A DNA stretch of 64,000 nt from Phytomonospora sp040655735 (GTDB taxonomy: Bacteria > Actinomycetota > Actinomycetes > Mycobacteriales > Micromonosporaceae), in NCBI RefSeq assembly GCF_040655735.1, contig NZ_JBFAKK010000015.1, positions 149,450 through 213,449 of the forward strand. Reading direction: 5' to 3'. Below are positions 23,143 through 31,287 of this stretch, in pieces (the first letter of the stretch is position 1; each line of letters begins with the position of its first letter). Under the pieces are notes generated by a model. That model saw only the letters and a list, made by a program, of their open reading frames with translations, was not told where the DNA came from and ran no database searches. The translations under genes were made by a program, and so were the position numbers.

Positions 23143-24572
23143 CGTTCCTCCCGGATGGCCGCGTCGGTGTCATAGAGCCACAGCTCGTCCTCCACCAGCT
23201 GCAGGGACACTGGAAGACCAGGGCCCTCACCGGTCTTGATCAGGTACTTGCCGCGCCCGGGGTGGATCCCGGCACGCCGTCCAGTCATCGCCGTGCCGGC
23301 CCAGCTGGACACGAACGCGATCTCCGCCTCCGAAAGGCGGGTGATCTCGGAGACCTTCCGCAGCTCCCGCTCAGGCAACGCGGCCACGATCTTGATCGCG
23401 GACCGTTCGGCGAAGCCCCTGGCTTTCGCCCTGTCCTCCTCGGTTGCCAGCGCGGTCAGGTCATCGAGCGAGTGCGTGATCATCAGAGAAGCCATGCCGA
23501 GCTGCCGGTTCAGCCGAGTGAGGCTGTCGGCATACTCAACGAGCCCGGGAGCGCCGCGGAGGGCTCGCCACAGCTCGTCCATCACCGCCAGGAACCGCCG
23601 GCGTGGGGCCAGGCCCTGCTCGGCGAGCACTGCGGCGGCGTCGACGACGGCGAACGCGTACGCCCAGCACGACAGCATCGCCGCGCTCACGAGCTGGTCT
23701 CCGGACGTGCGCAGGGAGGAGATGTCGATGCTTACGGCCGGTGCCGCCAGGTCGATCGGTTCGGTCGTGGGCCCGTCGAAGATGCCTTTGAGCGCGCCTT
23801 CGCACAGCAACGTCAAGGTCGGTAGCAGCTCGGCGGTGACGCGCGCATAGGTCTCGGCGTTGGTGGTTCCGATCGCTTCCCGCAGCGCGTGGGGCCCTTC
23901 CCGCAGCAGCCGCAGCACGTCAGGGACCGTCGGGTCGGGACCGGCGCCCTGCCGGCGGGCGAGCAGGTCCACCGCGCGGGACAGGACGATCTCCTCGTGG
24001 TTGGAGATCGGGGCACGTCGCACCAGGGTCAGCAGCGCCATCAACAGGGACAACCGCCGCCCATGGACCTCTAGGCGCACCCGCTCGGCGGCCTCTCCGC
24101 TCATTTGCCGCAGTGCCGCGCCCAGTGGGCCGGCGTCCAGCGGGTTGATCCGGGAACGGCCGCGCCCGACATCGATGACCTGTCCACCAAGATGCTTGAT
24201 CACCCGGGTGTAGTCGGGCTTGGTGTCACCGAGGATCAACGGCTGCATTCCGAAGGCGCTCATGCCGACCACTAGGCGTTTGGCCAGGCAGGACTTGCCG
24301 ATTCCGGGTTGTCCCAGCAAGAACATGCCGGGGTTGGAGACCATCCCGGCGTCCATCCATGCCAGTGGATCCAGCCCGACGGTTTCAGCGTTGTGCATGT
24401 GCCGCCCGATCGGGACCCCCACGTGCGGTGCGCCCGACCCGGCGACGAACGGGAACAAGGGATGGCGGGTGGTGTTGGAAAACTCCGGGACTTCCGGGAC
24501 GTGCAGGGCACGGCCGGCGCCGGGTGCGTGGCGCCCCCAGGCGGGCGGGACCGAGGTGACCGGGGCGTTCAC
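23139..24572 (-). CDS. VirB4/TrbE-like conjugation ATPase
   Basis: 477 residues from GTG 24572, chosen because GGAGG lies six bases upstream and it overlaps the previous stop by GTGA. Walker A GQPGIGKS (87-94), then LGDTKPDY and GGQVIDVGRGRSRINPLDAGP, Walker B FLAVMDELW and ASLMITHSLDDL: the layout of VirB4/TraC ATPases. It lacks the usual VirB4 N-terminal half, which is supplied here by the separate SCO6880-like protein two genes upstream. It powers assembly of the T4SS. Confidence 0.9.
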   Translation of the reverse strand: MNAPVTSVPPAWGRHAPGAGRALHVPEVPEFSNTTRHPLFPFVAGSGAPHVGVPIGRHMHNAETVGLDPLAWMDAGMVSNPGMFLLGQPGIGKSCLAKRLVVGMSAFGMQPLILGDTKPDYTRVIKHLGGQVIDVGRGRSRINPLDAGPLGAALRQMSGEAAERVRLEVHGRRLSLLMALLTLVRRAPISNHEEIVLSRAVDLLARRQGAGPDPTVPDVLRLLREGPHALREAIGTTNAETYARVTAELLPTLTLLCEGALKGIFDGPTTEPIDLAAPAVSIDISSLRTSGDQLVSAAMLSCWAYAFAVVDAAAVLAEQGLAPRRRFLAVMDELWRALRGAPGLVEYADSLTRLNRQLGMASLMITHSLDDLTALATEEDRAKARGFAERSAIKIVAALPERELRKVSEITRLSEAEIAFVSSWAGTAMTGRRAGIHPGRGKYLIKTGEGPGLPVSLQLVEDELWLYDTDAAIREER

Positions 24573-24922
24573 GCGCGCACCTCCCACAGCACCTCACCGT
24601 TGAGGGTGAACACCTCGGCCTTCCGCCAGCCCAAGCCCTGCAAGACCTCGCCGGTGAAGCCGGTGTGTTCGCGGGAGAGCAAGCGCTTGTAACCCAAGCC
24701 GCGCGCGGCGCGCCACGCTGCGGTATATAGCAGGGGCGCGGCGTTGCCGATGAGCTCGCCCATGGAGTCGGTGACCTCCAAGGTCACGCCGTCCTCGTCG
24801 AGGGAGTAGACGGGATGGCAGACGGTGACCATCGCGCAGAGGCGCCCAAGATGGTCGGTGGCGCCGAGGGCGAACCGGGCCAGGGGAATGTCGGGGATGT
24901 CGACGACCGACAGAGTGAGCAT
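24569..24922 (-). CDS. XF1762/GNAT-like small protein
   Basis: 117 residues from ATG 24922 with GGAGG five bases upstream; the frame open to 25222 is out of phase with real coding before that. The order VTVCHPVYSLDEDGVTLEVT, then NAAPLLYTAAWRAARGLGYKRLLS, then LQGLGWR matches the XF1762-type N-acyltransferase-like proteins of mobile elements. The acceptor is unknown. Embedded in the transfer operon between the helical-module protein and the VirB4 ATPase. Confidence 0.7.
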   Translation of the reverse strand: MLTLSVVDIPDIPLARFALGATDHLGRLCAMVTVCHPVYSLDEDGVTLEVTDSMGELIGNAAPLLYTAAWRAARGLGYKRLLSREHTGFTGEVLQGLGWRKAEVFTLNGEVLWEVRA

Positions 24923-24938
24923 GGGGTCCTCCGAACCG

Positions 24939-25649
24939 TCAGCGGTGGTGGGTGGGGGCGGGACGGAGACCGTCGGGAACCGCCACGTCGGGTGAGACCG
25001 TCGGCGCGGCAGTCGTCGAGCTGGCGAGCTCGCGGCGTTGTGTGGCCAGCTGCGCCGCCGTCGACGATGGCGAGAACGGGTTGTCGCCGAACCGGGCCTG
25101 GTAGGCCGCACGAAACCCCCCGGAGTCGTGCTCCTTCCCCTGCTCCCACGCGTTCGTGGCCAAGACCCGACAGACCAGGTAGGACGCGGCCTCCGCGCTA
25201 GCCTCGTGCGGTACCCCAGCAATGTCGGTGATCTGGCTGATGGCGTTGGGGATCGAGCCGGTCGCGCGCAGCTGCTGCGGGAACTCGGTGAGCAGATGCA
25301 GTTCCAGCCAGGCCCGCTTCGGCTCGTCGAAGGCGGTGGCGATCCGGTGGACCCAGCGTGCGGCTTCCTCCCCGACTGCGTACCGCTGGTCGGGTTCCAG
25401 TGAAGCGAGATGAGCGATGAGGGCGTCGTGGCCTTCGATGACGGTCGGGGACTCCAGATCCGCAGCGATCCAGGCGGTGTATCTCTTGGCGAAGGCGTCC
25501 TCGCTGGCGGCGGCCCGGGCGTCGGTACCCGGGCCTGCGGACGGGCTGGGGTCGGCCATCCCCGCCACCAGCCGACGCAGTGCCGTGGCCGCGGACCTGT
25601 CGCCGATGAGGGCGTCGGAGGCTTCGCAGAAGGTGTTGTAGTCGAGCAT
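24939..25649 (-). CDS. Helical-module protein (module A paralogue)
   Basis: 236 residues from ATG 25649 with AGGAGA. Residues about 65-130 read SLEPDQRYAVGEEAARWVHR...AFDEPKRAWLELHLLTEFPQQL, the same pattern as in the proteins at 41281, 40234 and the C-terminus of the 33788 giant (D-P-x-R-R-A-x...A-x-x-V/I-H-R...A-W-L-x-x-H-M/L-x-x-x-Y/F-P). So one member of that family sits in the T4SS operon. Function unknown; all-helical, cytoplasmic, with a Pro/Ala-rich tail. Confidence 0.7.
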   Translation of the reverse strand: MLDYNTFCEASDALIGDRSAATALRRLVAGMADPSPSAGPGTDARAAASEDAFAKRYTAWIAADLESPTVIEGHDALIAHLASLEPDQRYAVGEEAARWVHRIATAFDEPKRAWLELHLLTEFPQQLRATGSIPNAISQITDIAGVPHEASAEAASYLVCRVLATNAWEQGKEHDSGGFRAAYQARFGDNPFSPSSTAAQLATQRRELASSTTAAPTVSPDVAVPDGLRPAPTHHR

Positions 25650-25721
25650 CGGGATCTCCTAAGGGGTGTGAGGAGCTCAGAAGAGGCAAGGCAGGGAGGG
25701 CGTGGGACATAGGCGAAGGCG

Positions 25722-27197
25722 TCAGTTCGGCCAGGTTCTGGCCAGGACGGGCGGACAGATCCCCAGCGGCAGCGTCGCGGCGAACAGGGCGGCGTTGCCG
25801 CCCCAGGCCCGGCGCATCAGCAGTTTCGAGGCCTCGGCGAGGGTCTCGACCTCGGCGACGGCGTGCGGGAGGTCGCTTTCGCTGGTGACGGTCGTGGTGA
25901 CGACCATCGAGGTCAGTCCCAGCCCGGCCCCGGCGGCTTCCTCGTAGGCGGCGCGGTTGGCGCGGTCCCGGTCGGCGCGGTCGCGGGCTTTCTCGTCTCG
26001 GCGTTGCGCGGCGCGCAGCGCGTCGCGGAAGTCAGCAGCGTTGACCTCCCGCTCCACGGTCTTGGCGGCCTCGGCGGCGGTGAACGGCCGGTACATCAAC
26101 GACACCCGCTTGGGATGCCGCGAGGGCGCCATGAGCCGCGCGAGCACGTAGGCGGTCACGTTGTGCCGGGGGGCCTCATGCCAGTACCAGGACACCGATC
26201 GCGCAGACTCGTGCCGGTAGTAGTCCCAGGTCTCCTCGGCGGCCACCGGTCCTGCGGCCTGCCACGACAAGTCCTTGCGGTCGCTGCCGTCTTCGAGGGC
26301 GCGGGTCACCGCTCCACGCGCGGCCGGGTCGAACGCCGCGCGCACGATCCCGGCCAGTTGCGCGGCGTCCATGCGGCTCAGCACGCTCACTCCGCAGCCG
26401 CCCAGTGCGTCCTGCAGGCCGGGCAGCAGCTGCACGACCTCGGCGATGGAGTCCTCAAGGTTCTTCGGTTTCGACAGGAACATCGACGGGTCGAAGGTGA
26501 GCGCCACCCACGTGGACACATCGGCGGCGGTGGACGGTGCGGCCGCCACGAGCTTGGACAGCAGGTGCCGCGCGGCGGCCGGCGCGGTCGGCGCCATACG
26601 CGTCGACACGTAGTCGGCCAATCGGGTCCCTGACGCCGGTGCGGTGTCGACGATGACGTTGACCCAGCTCAGCGCCGGAACATGCCCGAGGCCGGCCAGC
26701 CACGAGCCCCAGTTGGCGACCCAGGAGTCGACCTGGTCGTCGTCGACGAGCCAGGGTGCGGAGGCGGCTACATCCAGAGCCACCGTCAAAGTCCCCAGCC
26801 GGCGATGGTGCACCACCCCGAACTCCCCGGAAGCGTCGGAGGCGGTGACCACGTGGGTGGCGGCCAGCACCCCGGGCAGCTCCCAGGGGTGCTGGCCGTT
26901 CCCGGCCAGCCCTCCGGCATAGCGGTGGTGCCCCTTGGATGTACCCAGCAGCCAGCGCATCCGCTGGCGGCCCATCGACACTAGAGTCACCCCGTCCCAG
27001 CGCGCGATTGCCAGCACCAACACGATCGCGGCGATGGGCCCGACCACGATCAGCGCCGGCAAAGCCACCGACACAGTGATCAGCAGCGCGGTCAGAGCGG
27101 CCAGCACCAACACGGTCTGGAACTGTTCCAACCCGAACAAACCGATGCCCCGCGAGCGGCGCCAACCGCCGTAGGTGCGAACCGAACGATCCGACAT
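25722..27197 (-). CDS. SCO6880-family conjugation protein
   Basis: 491 residues; ATG 27197 (AGGAGA six bases upstream) is preferred to GTG 27200. Two membrane helices near the N-terminus (about 25-70) follow a short basic segment with GIGLFGLEQFQTVL, characteristic of SCO6880-family proteins, which combine a PrgI/VirB3-like membrane part with the N-terminal domain of VirB4. The middle holds ELPGVLAATHVV and STRMAPTAPAAA. A coiled coil of Arg/Asp/Glu occupies about 395-425. Works with the 23139 ATPase. Confidence 0.88.
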   Translation of the reverse strand: MSDRSVRTYGGWRRSRGIGLFGLEQFQTVLVLAALTALLITVSVALPALIVVGPIAAIVLVLAIARWDGVTLVSMGRQRMRWLLGTSKGHHRYAGGLAGNGQHPWELPGVLAATHVVTASDASGEFGVVHHRRLGTLTVALDVAASAPWLVDDDQVDSWVANWGSWLAGLGHVPALSWVNVIVDTAPASGTRLADYVSTRMAPTAPAAARHLLSKLVAAAPSTAADVSTWVALTFDPSMFLSKPKNLEDSIAEVVQLLPGLQDALGGCGVSVLSRMDAAQLAGIVRAAFDPAARGAVTRALEDGSDRKDLSWQAAGPVAAEETWDYYRHESARSVSWYWHEAPRHNVTAYVLARLMAPSRHPKRVSLMYRPFTAAEAAKTVEREVNAADFRDALRAAQRRDEKARDRADRDRANRAAYEEAAGAGLGLTSMVVTTTVTSESDLPHAVAEVETLAEASKLLMRRAWGGNAALFAATLPLGICPPVLARTWPN

Positions 27198-27206
27198 CAC
27201 CGTCTC

Positions 27207-28529
27207 CTAAGTGGGTTTCGAAGCGCGATCGAACTGGGCACCGGCTTGCTTCCCGACCTCTTGGCCGATCTTGATGCCCGCTGTGACAGCGCCCCCGGCG
27301 CCGCCTCCGGGGGCCTTCCCGCCGCTGCCTCCGGCGGACGGAGCAGCACCCGACGGCGCCGGAGGCGTGGCTCCGCCGCTCTCGGCGGCGCCGATGTTCG
27401 ACGCCGACGGCTGGGCGCCCTCCTTCGCGCCTCCGGATTTGGGTTGCCCCTTCGGGTCGGGCTTGGGTGTTGGTGGCCCGCCATCCCCGCCACCGGCACC
27501 ACTTCCGCCGCCAGGCGGCGGGGGTTTGGAGCCGGAGTCCATGTGGGCGGCGTGGTCTTGGGCGGCGCCGCCCTTGTTGAACGCGCGAGAGTGGGCGATC
27601 GAGGAACCGGCCCCCGCCAGCGCGGAGGCCGCACCGCCGCCACTGGAAAGGGCCCCGGTGGTCCAGTTGAAGAACTTCATCAGCGCCGGGAGCGCCACGA
27701 CGCTCGCGGCGATCATCGCCAGACCGATCATGCGAGTCCAGAAATCGTTGCCGCGGTGGCCGGCCATGTAGAACGCCGTTGCGTACACGGTGGCGGCCAT
27801 GGGCTTGTAGCAGCACAAACTGAGCAGCCAGGTGAGGACCTTGTTCTTCCACTGCGACGTGGGTCCGGCGATGGTGCCGGCCGCGGCCAGCGGCAACAGC
27901 CCGGCCAGGATCACGATCGCGCCCTCGCGGAACAACAGCAGCACGATCTGCGCGATCGAGCCCAGCAGCGCGATCAGCAGCATGATCAGGTACAGCGCGA
28001 TGGGCATCCCGAAGGTCAGGATCGACGCACCGACCAAGCCGAGGATCTCGCTGGTGGCCGTGCCCCAGTTGACGGTGTTGATCTCCTTCATGCCGATGTC
28101 CAGCACGAACTGCGAGTACTCGTCACCGGCCTTGAGGACCAGGCTCGTCCCGGTCAGCGACACCGCTGAGAACAGCGCGGTGTTCCACACCCCCCTCACG
28201 ATCTGGATCAGCGGTTGCGGCTTTCGGGAGAGGACCATCTGGAGGGCATTCCACAAGATGCCGCCGGTGAGGATCAGCGCGATGATCGGCAGCGTCCACG
28301 ACGTGATAATCGACAGCGGGTAGCCGCGCTCTGCGGTGCCGGGGGCGACCATGTTGGTGGTGGTGTCGACCGCAGGAATCTCGGTCCAGAACGTGGCTGA
28401 AGCCGTCAGCAGCCAGTTGATGCCCTCGGCGATCTTGACCACCAGCCATTCCAGGCCCGTCTCGCTGGCTTCGGCCACCAGGTCCTTGGTCTGGCAGGAC
28501 AGGTCGTAGACGTCGCAGTCCTCGCTCAC
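27207..28529 (-). CDS. VirB6/TrbL-like polytopic membrane protein
   Basis: 440 residues from GTG 28529, coupled to the upstream stop by GTGA with GGGAG six bases before it. About six membrane helices between residues 30 and 310, including LIMLLIALLGSIAQIVLLLF and AIVILAGLLPLAAAGTIAGP, then a 120-residue Gly/Pro/Ser-rich disordered tail. N-terminal Cys residues (CDVYDLSCQ) may form a disulphide outside. Position and topology fit the inner-membrane channel protein of a Gram-positive T4SS. Confidence 0.82.
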   Translation of the reverse strand: MSEDCDVYDLSCQTKDLVAEASETGLEWLVVKIAEGINWLLTASATFWTEIPAVDTTTNMVAPGTAERGYPLSIITSWTLPIIALILTGGILWNALQMVLSRKPQPLIQIVRGVWNTALFSAVSLTGTSLVLKAGDEYSQFVLDIGMKEINTVNWGTATSEILGLVGASILTFGMPIALYLIMLLIALLGSIAQIVLLLFREGAIVILAGLLPLAAAGTIAGPTSQWKNKVLTWLLSLCCYKPMAATVYATAFYMAGHRGNDFWTRMIGLAMIAASVVALPALMKFFNWTTGALSSGGGAASALAGAGSSIAHSRAFNKGGAAQDHAAHMDSGSKPPPPGGGSGAGGGDGGPPTPKPDPKGQPKSGGAKEGAQPSASNIGAAESGGATPPAPSGAAPSAGGSGGKAPGGGAGGAVTAGIKIGQEVGKQAGAQFDRASKPT

Positions 28530-29323
28530 GGCGTGCTCCCTTTCAGCAGGTCCTGGTAACCGGAGATGTCGGCGAGCGCGGTCGCCTGTGACGTCCAGGA
28601 CCCGCCCGGCGGGGCGTGCAGCCGCCAGTCCTCGTTTGCCCAGGTCAGGTGCAGCGCTACGACCTTGAACTGAACCGAGCCCTCGGGCCCGGCGCCCTCC
28701 ACGACCAGCCACACCTGTGCGCTGTCGCCGTCGACGGCGACCCGGAACGCTCTCGGTGCGGCACTCAGTCGCCCGACCGGCGCGCCGCCTCCGCCACCGA
28801 GGGAGGAGGCGAGTTGCTGGTAGGCGCCTAGCAGGCGGGTGCGCAGGGCCTCGATGTCACCGGGTTCACCGGTGACCTGACCGGAGATGGTGGTCTCCAG
28901 GACCGTCGAACCGATGTGCGGGTCCAAGCGCAGCGCGATGTGTGCCGCCGCCAGGACTGCCCCCGCCTTGTCGTGGCTGAAGCCCTCGGCGTGCAGCCCG
29001 TCGGTCCGCGTCGGGCCATGCGTGGCCGACACCGGCAGGGACACACCGATCAGCGCCGTCCACGTCAGGGGGCCGATGTCGACGTTGGGTGAGGGTCCTC
29101 CCGGGGAGGCGACCAAGCTGCCGGGAGGACCCTCTGCCGCTGGCGGAGGCTGATTTCCGCCAGCGGAGTCAGGAGAAGTAGAAGAGCCGGCCAGGCCGCC
29201 GCGTCCGAAGGCCACCATGCATCCGACGACGACCGCGGCGACGGTGATGAGGGCGACGATCTTCGACCGCGAGCGTGATGCCGGTCGGACCGGCTCGCTC
29301 CGAAGCGTGTGGGATTCGGGCAC
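28526..29323 (-). CDS. VirB8/TcpC-like bitopic conjugation protein
   Basis: 265 residues. One membrane helix (about 21-42, KIVALITVAAVVVGCMVAF), a Ser/Pro/Gly-rich stalk, then a folded extracytoplasmic domain (about 85-265) with a helix-rich start and a beta-rich end (VAVDGDSAQVWLVVEGAG, FKVVALHLTW), the topology of VirB8/TcpC NTF2-like domains. GTG 29323 start without a strong ribosome-binding site. The role as a periplasmic-side channel scaffold is inferred from topology and operon position. Confidence 0.75.
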   Translation of the reverse strand: MPESHTLRSEPVRPASRSRSKIVALITVAAVVVGCMVAFGRGGLAGSSTSPDSAGGNQPPPAAEGPPGSLVASPGGPSPNVDIGPLTWTALIGVSLPVSATHGPTRTDGLHAEGFSHDKAGAVLAAAHIALRLDPHIGSTVLETTISGQVTGEPGDIEALRTRLLGAYQQLASSLGGGGGAPVGRLSAAPRAFRVAVDGDSAQVWLVVEGAGPEGSVQFKVVALHLTWANEDWRLHAPPGGSWTSQATALADISGYQDLLKGSTP

Positions 29324-29332
29324 GGCGATCGC

Positions 29333-29644
29333 CTAGTCCGGGAGCGCGACGCCGACGACGAACGTCGCGATCGCTCCGACGGTGAGGCCGCCGATGACCC
29401 ACGGGATGCCCACCGCGCCGTCAACGGCGGTGCTTGAGCGGTTCCGGCGGCCGAGGATCATCATCCCGCCGCAGATCATCAGACCGAGAACGCCGGCGAG
29501 CATCAGCGTCCACTTCGCCCAGCCCAGCAACTTGCCCGACAGCTCCTGCAATCCAGGGATGGGGATGGGCGTGATCTCGGGGATCTCTTCGAGGAAGCCC
29601 GCCTGGAGCCACGAAGAGGCCCAGGCGCCAAGGGTATTGATCAT
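29333..29644 (-). CDS. Small VirB2/TrbC-like membrane protein
   Basis: 103 residues from ATG 29644 with AGGAGAC seven bases upstream. Two membrane helices (about 45-63 and 78-100) separated by a short basic loop RRNRSS, preceded by an amphipathic N-terminus. This is the size and layout of VirB2/TrbC-like pilins or channel subunits, and it is the first gene of the T4SS operon. No cleavable signal is evident. Confidence 0.7.
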   Translation of the reverse strand: MINTLGAWASSWLQAGFLEEIPEITPIPIPGLQELSGKLLGWAKWTLMLAGVLGLMICGGMMILGRRNRSSTAVDGAVGIPWVIGGLTVGAIATFVVGVALPD

Positions 29645-29730
29645 GTGACCGTCTCCTGTGTCGCGACGGCCCCAGCTGGGCCGCTCGACAACGACACTCG
29701 CCGCGAGGGGGTGTCAAACCCGTGGTCAAA

Positions 29731-29783
29731 GGCGTAGCGCCCCGTAGCGCCCCGACTGGGCGCTACGGGGCGCTACGGGGCGC
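29731..29783. promoter_or_regulatory. CGTAGCGCC operator cluster, site 3
   Basis: Two CGTAGCGCCC units facing left (about 29734-29754), five bases, then two GGGCGCTACG units facing right (about 29758-29777) and a partial GGGGCGC. CCGTGGTCA precedes the left pair. The palindromic cluster sits in the 208-bp gap between the divergent T4SS operon (29644, minus) and the hydrolase operon (29853, plus), so one regulator can control both. Confidence 0.72.
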
Positions 29784-29852
29784 ACCACGCCCATGACCCG
29801 CCCGTGCAGGTGTGCTCGATTCCGTCAGTAATCACGGGATCGGAGGCGGGGA

Positions 29853-30953
29853 ATGAACTCCAGTGGCAAGGCGGGCAAGGCCGGCACGATGTCGCGTTCT
29901 GCCCTTCTGTGGGTCGTCTTCGGCGCCATAGCGCTGATCGCTTGTTGCTGCGGTGGCGCGTTCCTCGGGGGGACCACCTTGATGGCCTCCTGCGGCAGCG
30001 TCGGGGGCGTCGATCCCGACAGTCCTCTCCCAGCGATTGAATCCCTCAACCCCGAACAGGTCCGCCACGCCGCGATCATCATCCGTGTCGGGCAGGACAA
30101 GAAGTTCGCCCAGCGCGGCTGGATCATCGCCGTGGCTACCGCGATGCAGGAGTCGACCCTCCACAACTACGGCCACCTCGGCGACGCCAACGACCACGAC
30201 TCGCTCGGCCTGTTCCAGCAGCGCCCCAGTCAGGGCTGGGGAAGCTCCGAGGAGATCCTCGACCCGTACTACGCCGCCGGGAAGTTCTACGACAAGCTGG
30301 CGCGCATCAGCGGCTGGGAGCAGATGCCGCTGACCCGCGCTGCCCAAGCAGTCCAGATCTCGGCGTATCCCGAGGCTTACGCCAAATGGGAGCCGCTGGC
30401 CACCACGGTGGTTTCCACCCTGTCAGGGAGCGGCAGACAGGGCGCCCCCGGCAACGCCTTCGGTACCTGCCCCGGTGCTGGCCCTAGTGGCTGGGTGGTG
30501 CCGGTGAACGCGCCCATCACCAGTGCCTACCGCAGCAGTGAGCGCCCCACCCACGACGGAGTCGACCTGGGCGCCGCTCGCGGTGCCGCCATCCACGCCG
30601 CCGCCGCCGGCACCGTCACTCTCGCCACCTGCAACGCCCACACACAAGGCGGCGGCTACTACTCCTGCGACGTCGACGGGTCCGTCTCGATCCTCGGCTG
30701 CGGCTGGTACGTCGAGATCACCCACGCCGAAAGGATCATCACCCGCTACTGCCACATGGGCACCAAACCCGCCGTGATCGTCGGCCAGAAGGTCAACGCT
30801 GGCGACGTCCTCGGTCAGGTCGGCAGCTCCGGCAACTCCTCCGGCCCGCACTTGCACTTCGAGGTCCACCTCAACAACGACGGCTCCTCGGGCGGGGCGA
30901 CCTCGCCCGTGGAATTCATGGCCGCCCGCGGCGCCCCACTGCCAACTCCTTGA
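29853..30953 (+). CDS. VirB1-like bifunctional cell-wall hydrolase (lysozyme-like + M23)
   Basis: 366 residues from ATG 29853 after GGAGGCGGGG. One N-terminal membrane helix (about 18-45). A lytic-transglycosylase-like domain (about 65-180) contains GWIIAVATAMQESTLHNYGHLGD and DSLGLFQQRPSQGWG. A metallo-endopeptidase M23 domain (about 205-366) has zinc ligands in PTHDGVDLG and in GPHLHFEVH. Such fusions open peptidoglycan locally for T4SS assembly. First gene to the right of the operator cluster. Confidence 0.92.
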   Translation: MNSSGKAGKAGTMSRSALLWVVFGAIALIACCCGGAFLGGTTLMASCGSVGGVDPDSPLPAIESLNPEQVRHAAIIIRVGQDKKFAQRGWIIAVATAMQESTLHNYGHLGDANDHDSLGLFQQRPSQGWGSSEEILDPYYAAGKFYDKLARISGWEQMPLTRAAQAVQISAYPEAYAKWEPLATTVVSTLSGSGRQGAPGNAFGTCPGAGPSGWVVPVNAPITSAYRSSERPTHDGVDLGAARGAAIHAAAAGTVTLATCNAHTQGGGYYSCDVDGSVSILGCGWYVEITHAERIITRYCHMGTKPAVIVGQKVNAGDVLGQVGSSGNSSGPHLHFEVHLNNDGSSGGATSPVEFMAARGAPLPTP

Positions 30954-30993
30954 TCAAGAAGCCGGTGTCGGCAACCCACCTTCAGGAGGTTCC

Positions 30994-31287
30994 ATGTTCA
31001 CGCGTTCGCACCCCGCCGCCGAACTGCACATCCGAATCATCTACCTCGCCACCGCCAGCGCCACCCCCGCGATGACAGGCGTGGCGATCTGGGAACACCT
31101 GGCCGAACGATCGGTAGCGGCTGTCGTGCTAGCCCTACTCGCCGCGGGCGCCGCCAGCCTCGGCGCCGCCTGGAGCTATTCCCGCCGACAACACCCCACC
31201 TATCGAGGCCGGCATCGCCCGAACGCTTCCCGCGTCAAGACCCACCTCACCACCGGCACGATCACCACCGCCCGGAGCCGGTCATGA
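30994..31287 (+). CDS. Small membrane protein
   Basis: 97 residues from ATG 30994, AGGAGG nine bases upstream. Two hydrophobic helices (about 15-32 and 40-60) and a basic C-terminal tail. The leader contains GGTG-TCGGCAACC-CACC (30964-30980), a degenerate match to the hairpin loop found in the accessory region. The stop overlaps the next start. No family recognised. Confidence 0.6.
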   Translation: MFTRSHPAAELHIRIIYLATASATPAMTGVAIWEHLAERSVAAVVLALLAAGAASLGAAWSYSRRQHPTYRGRHRPNASRVKTHLTTGTITTARSRS

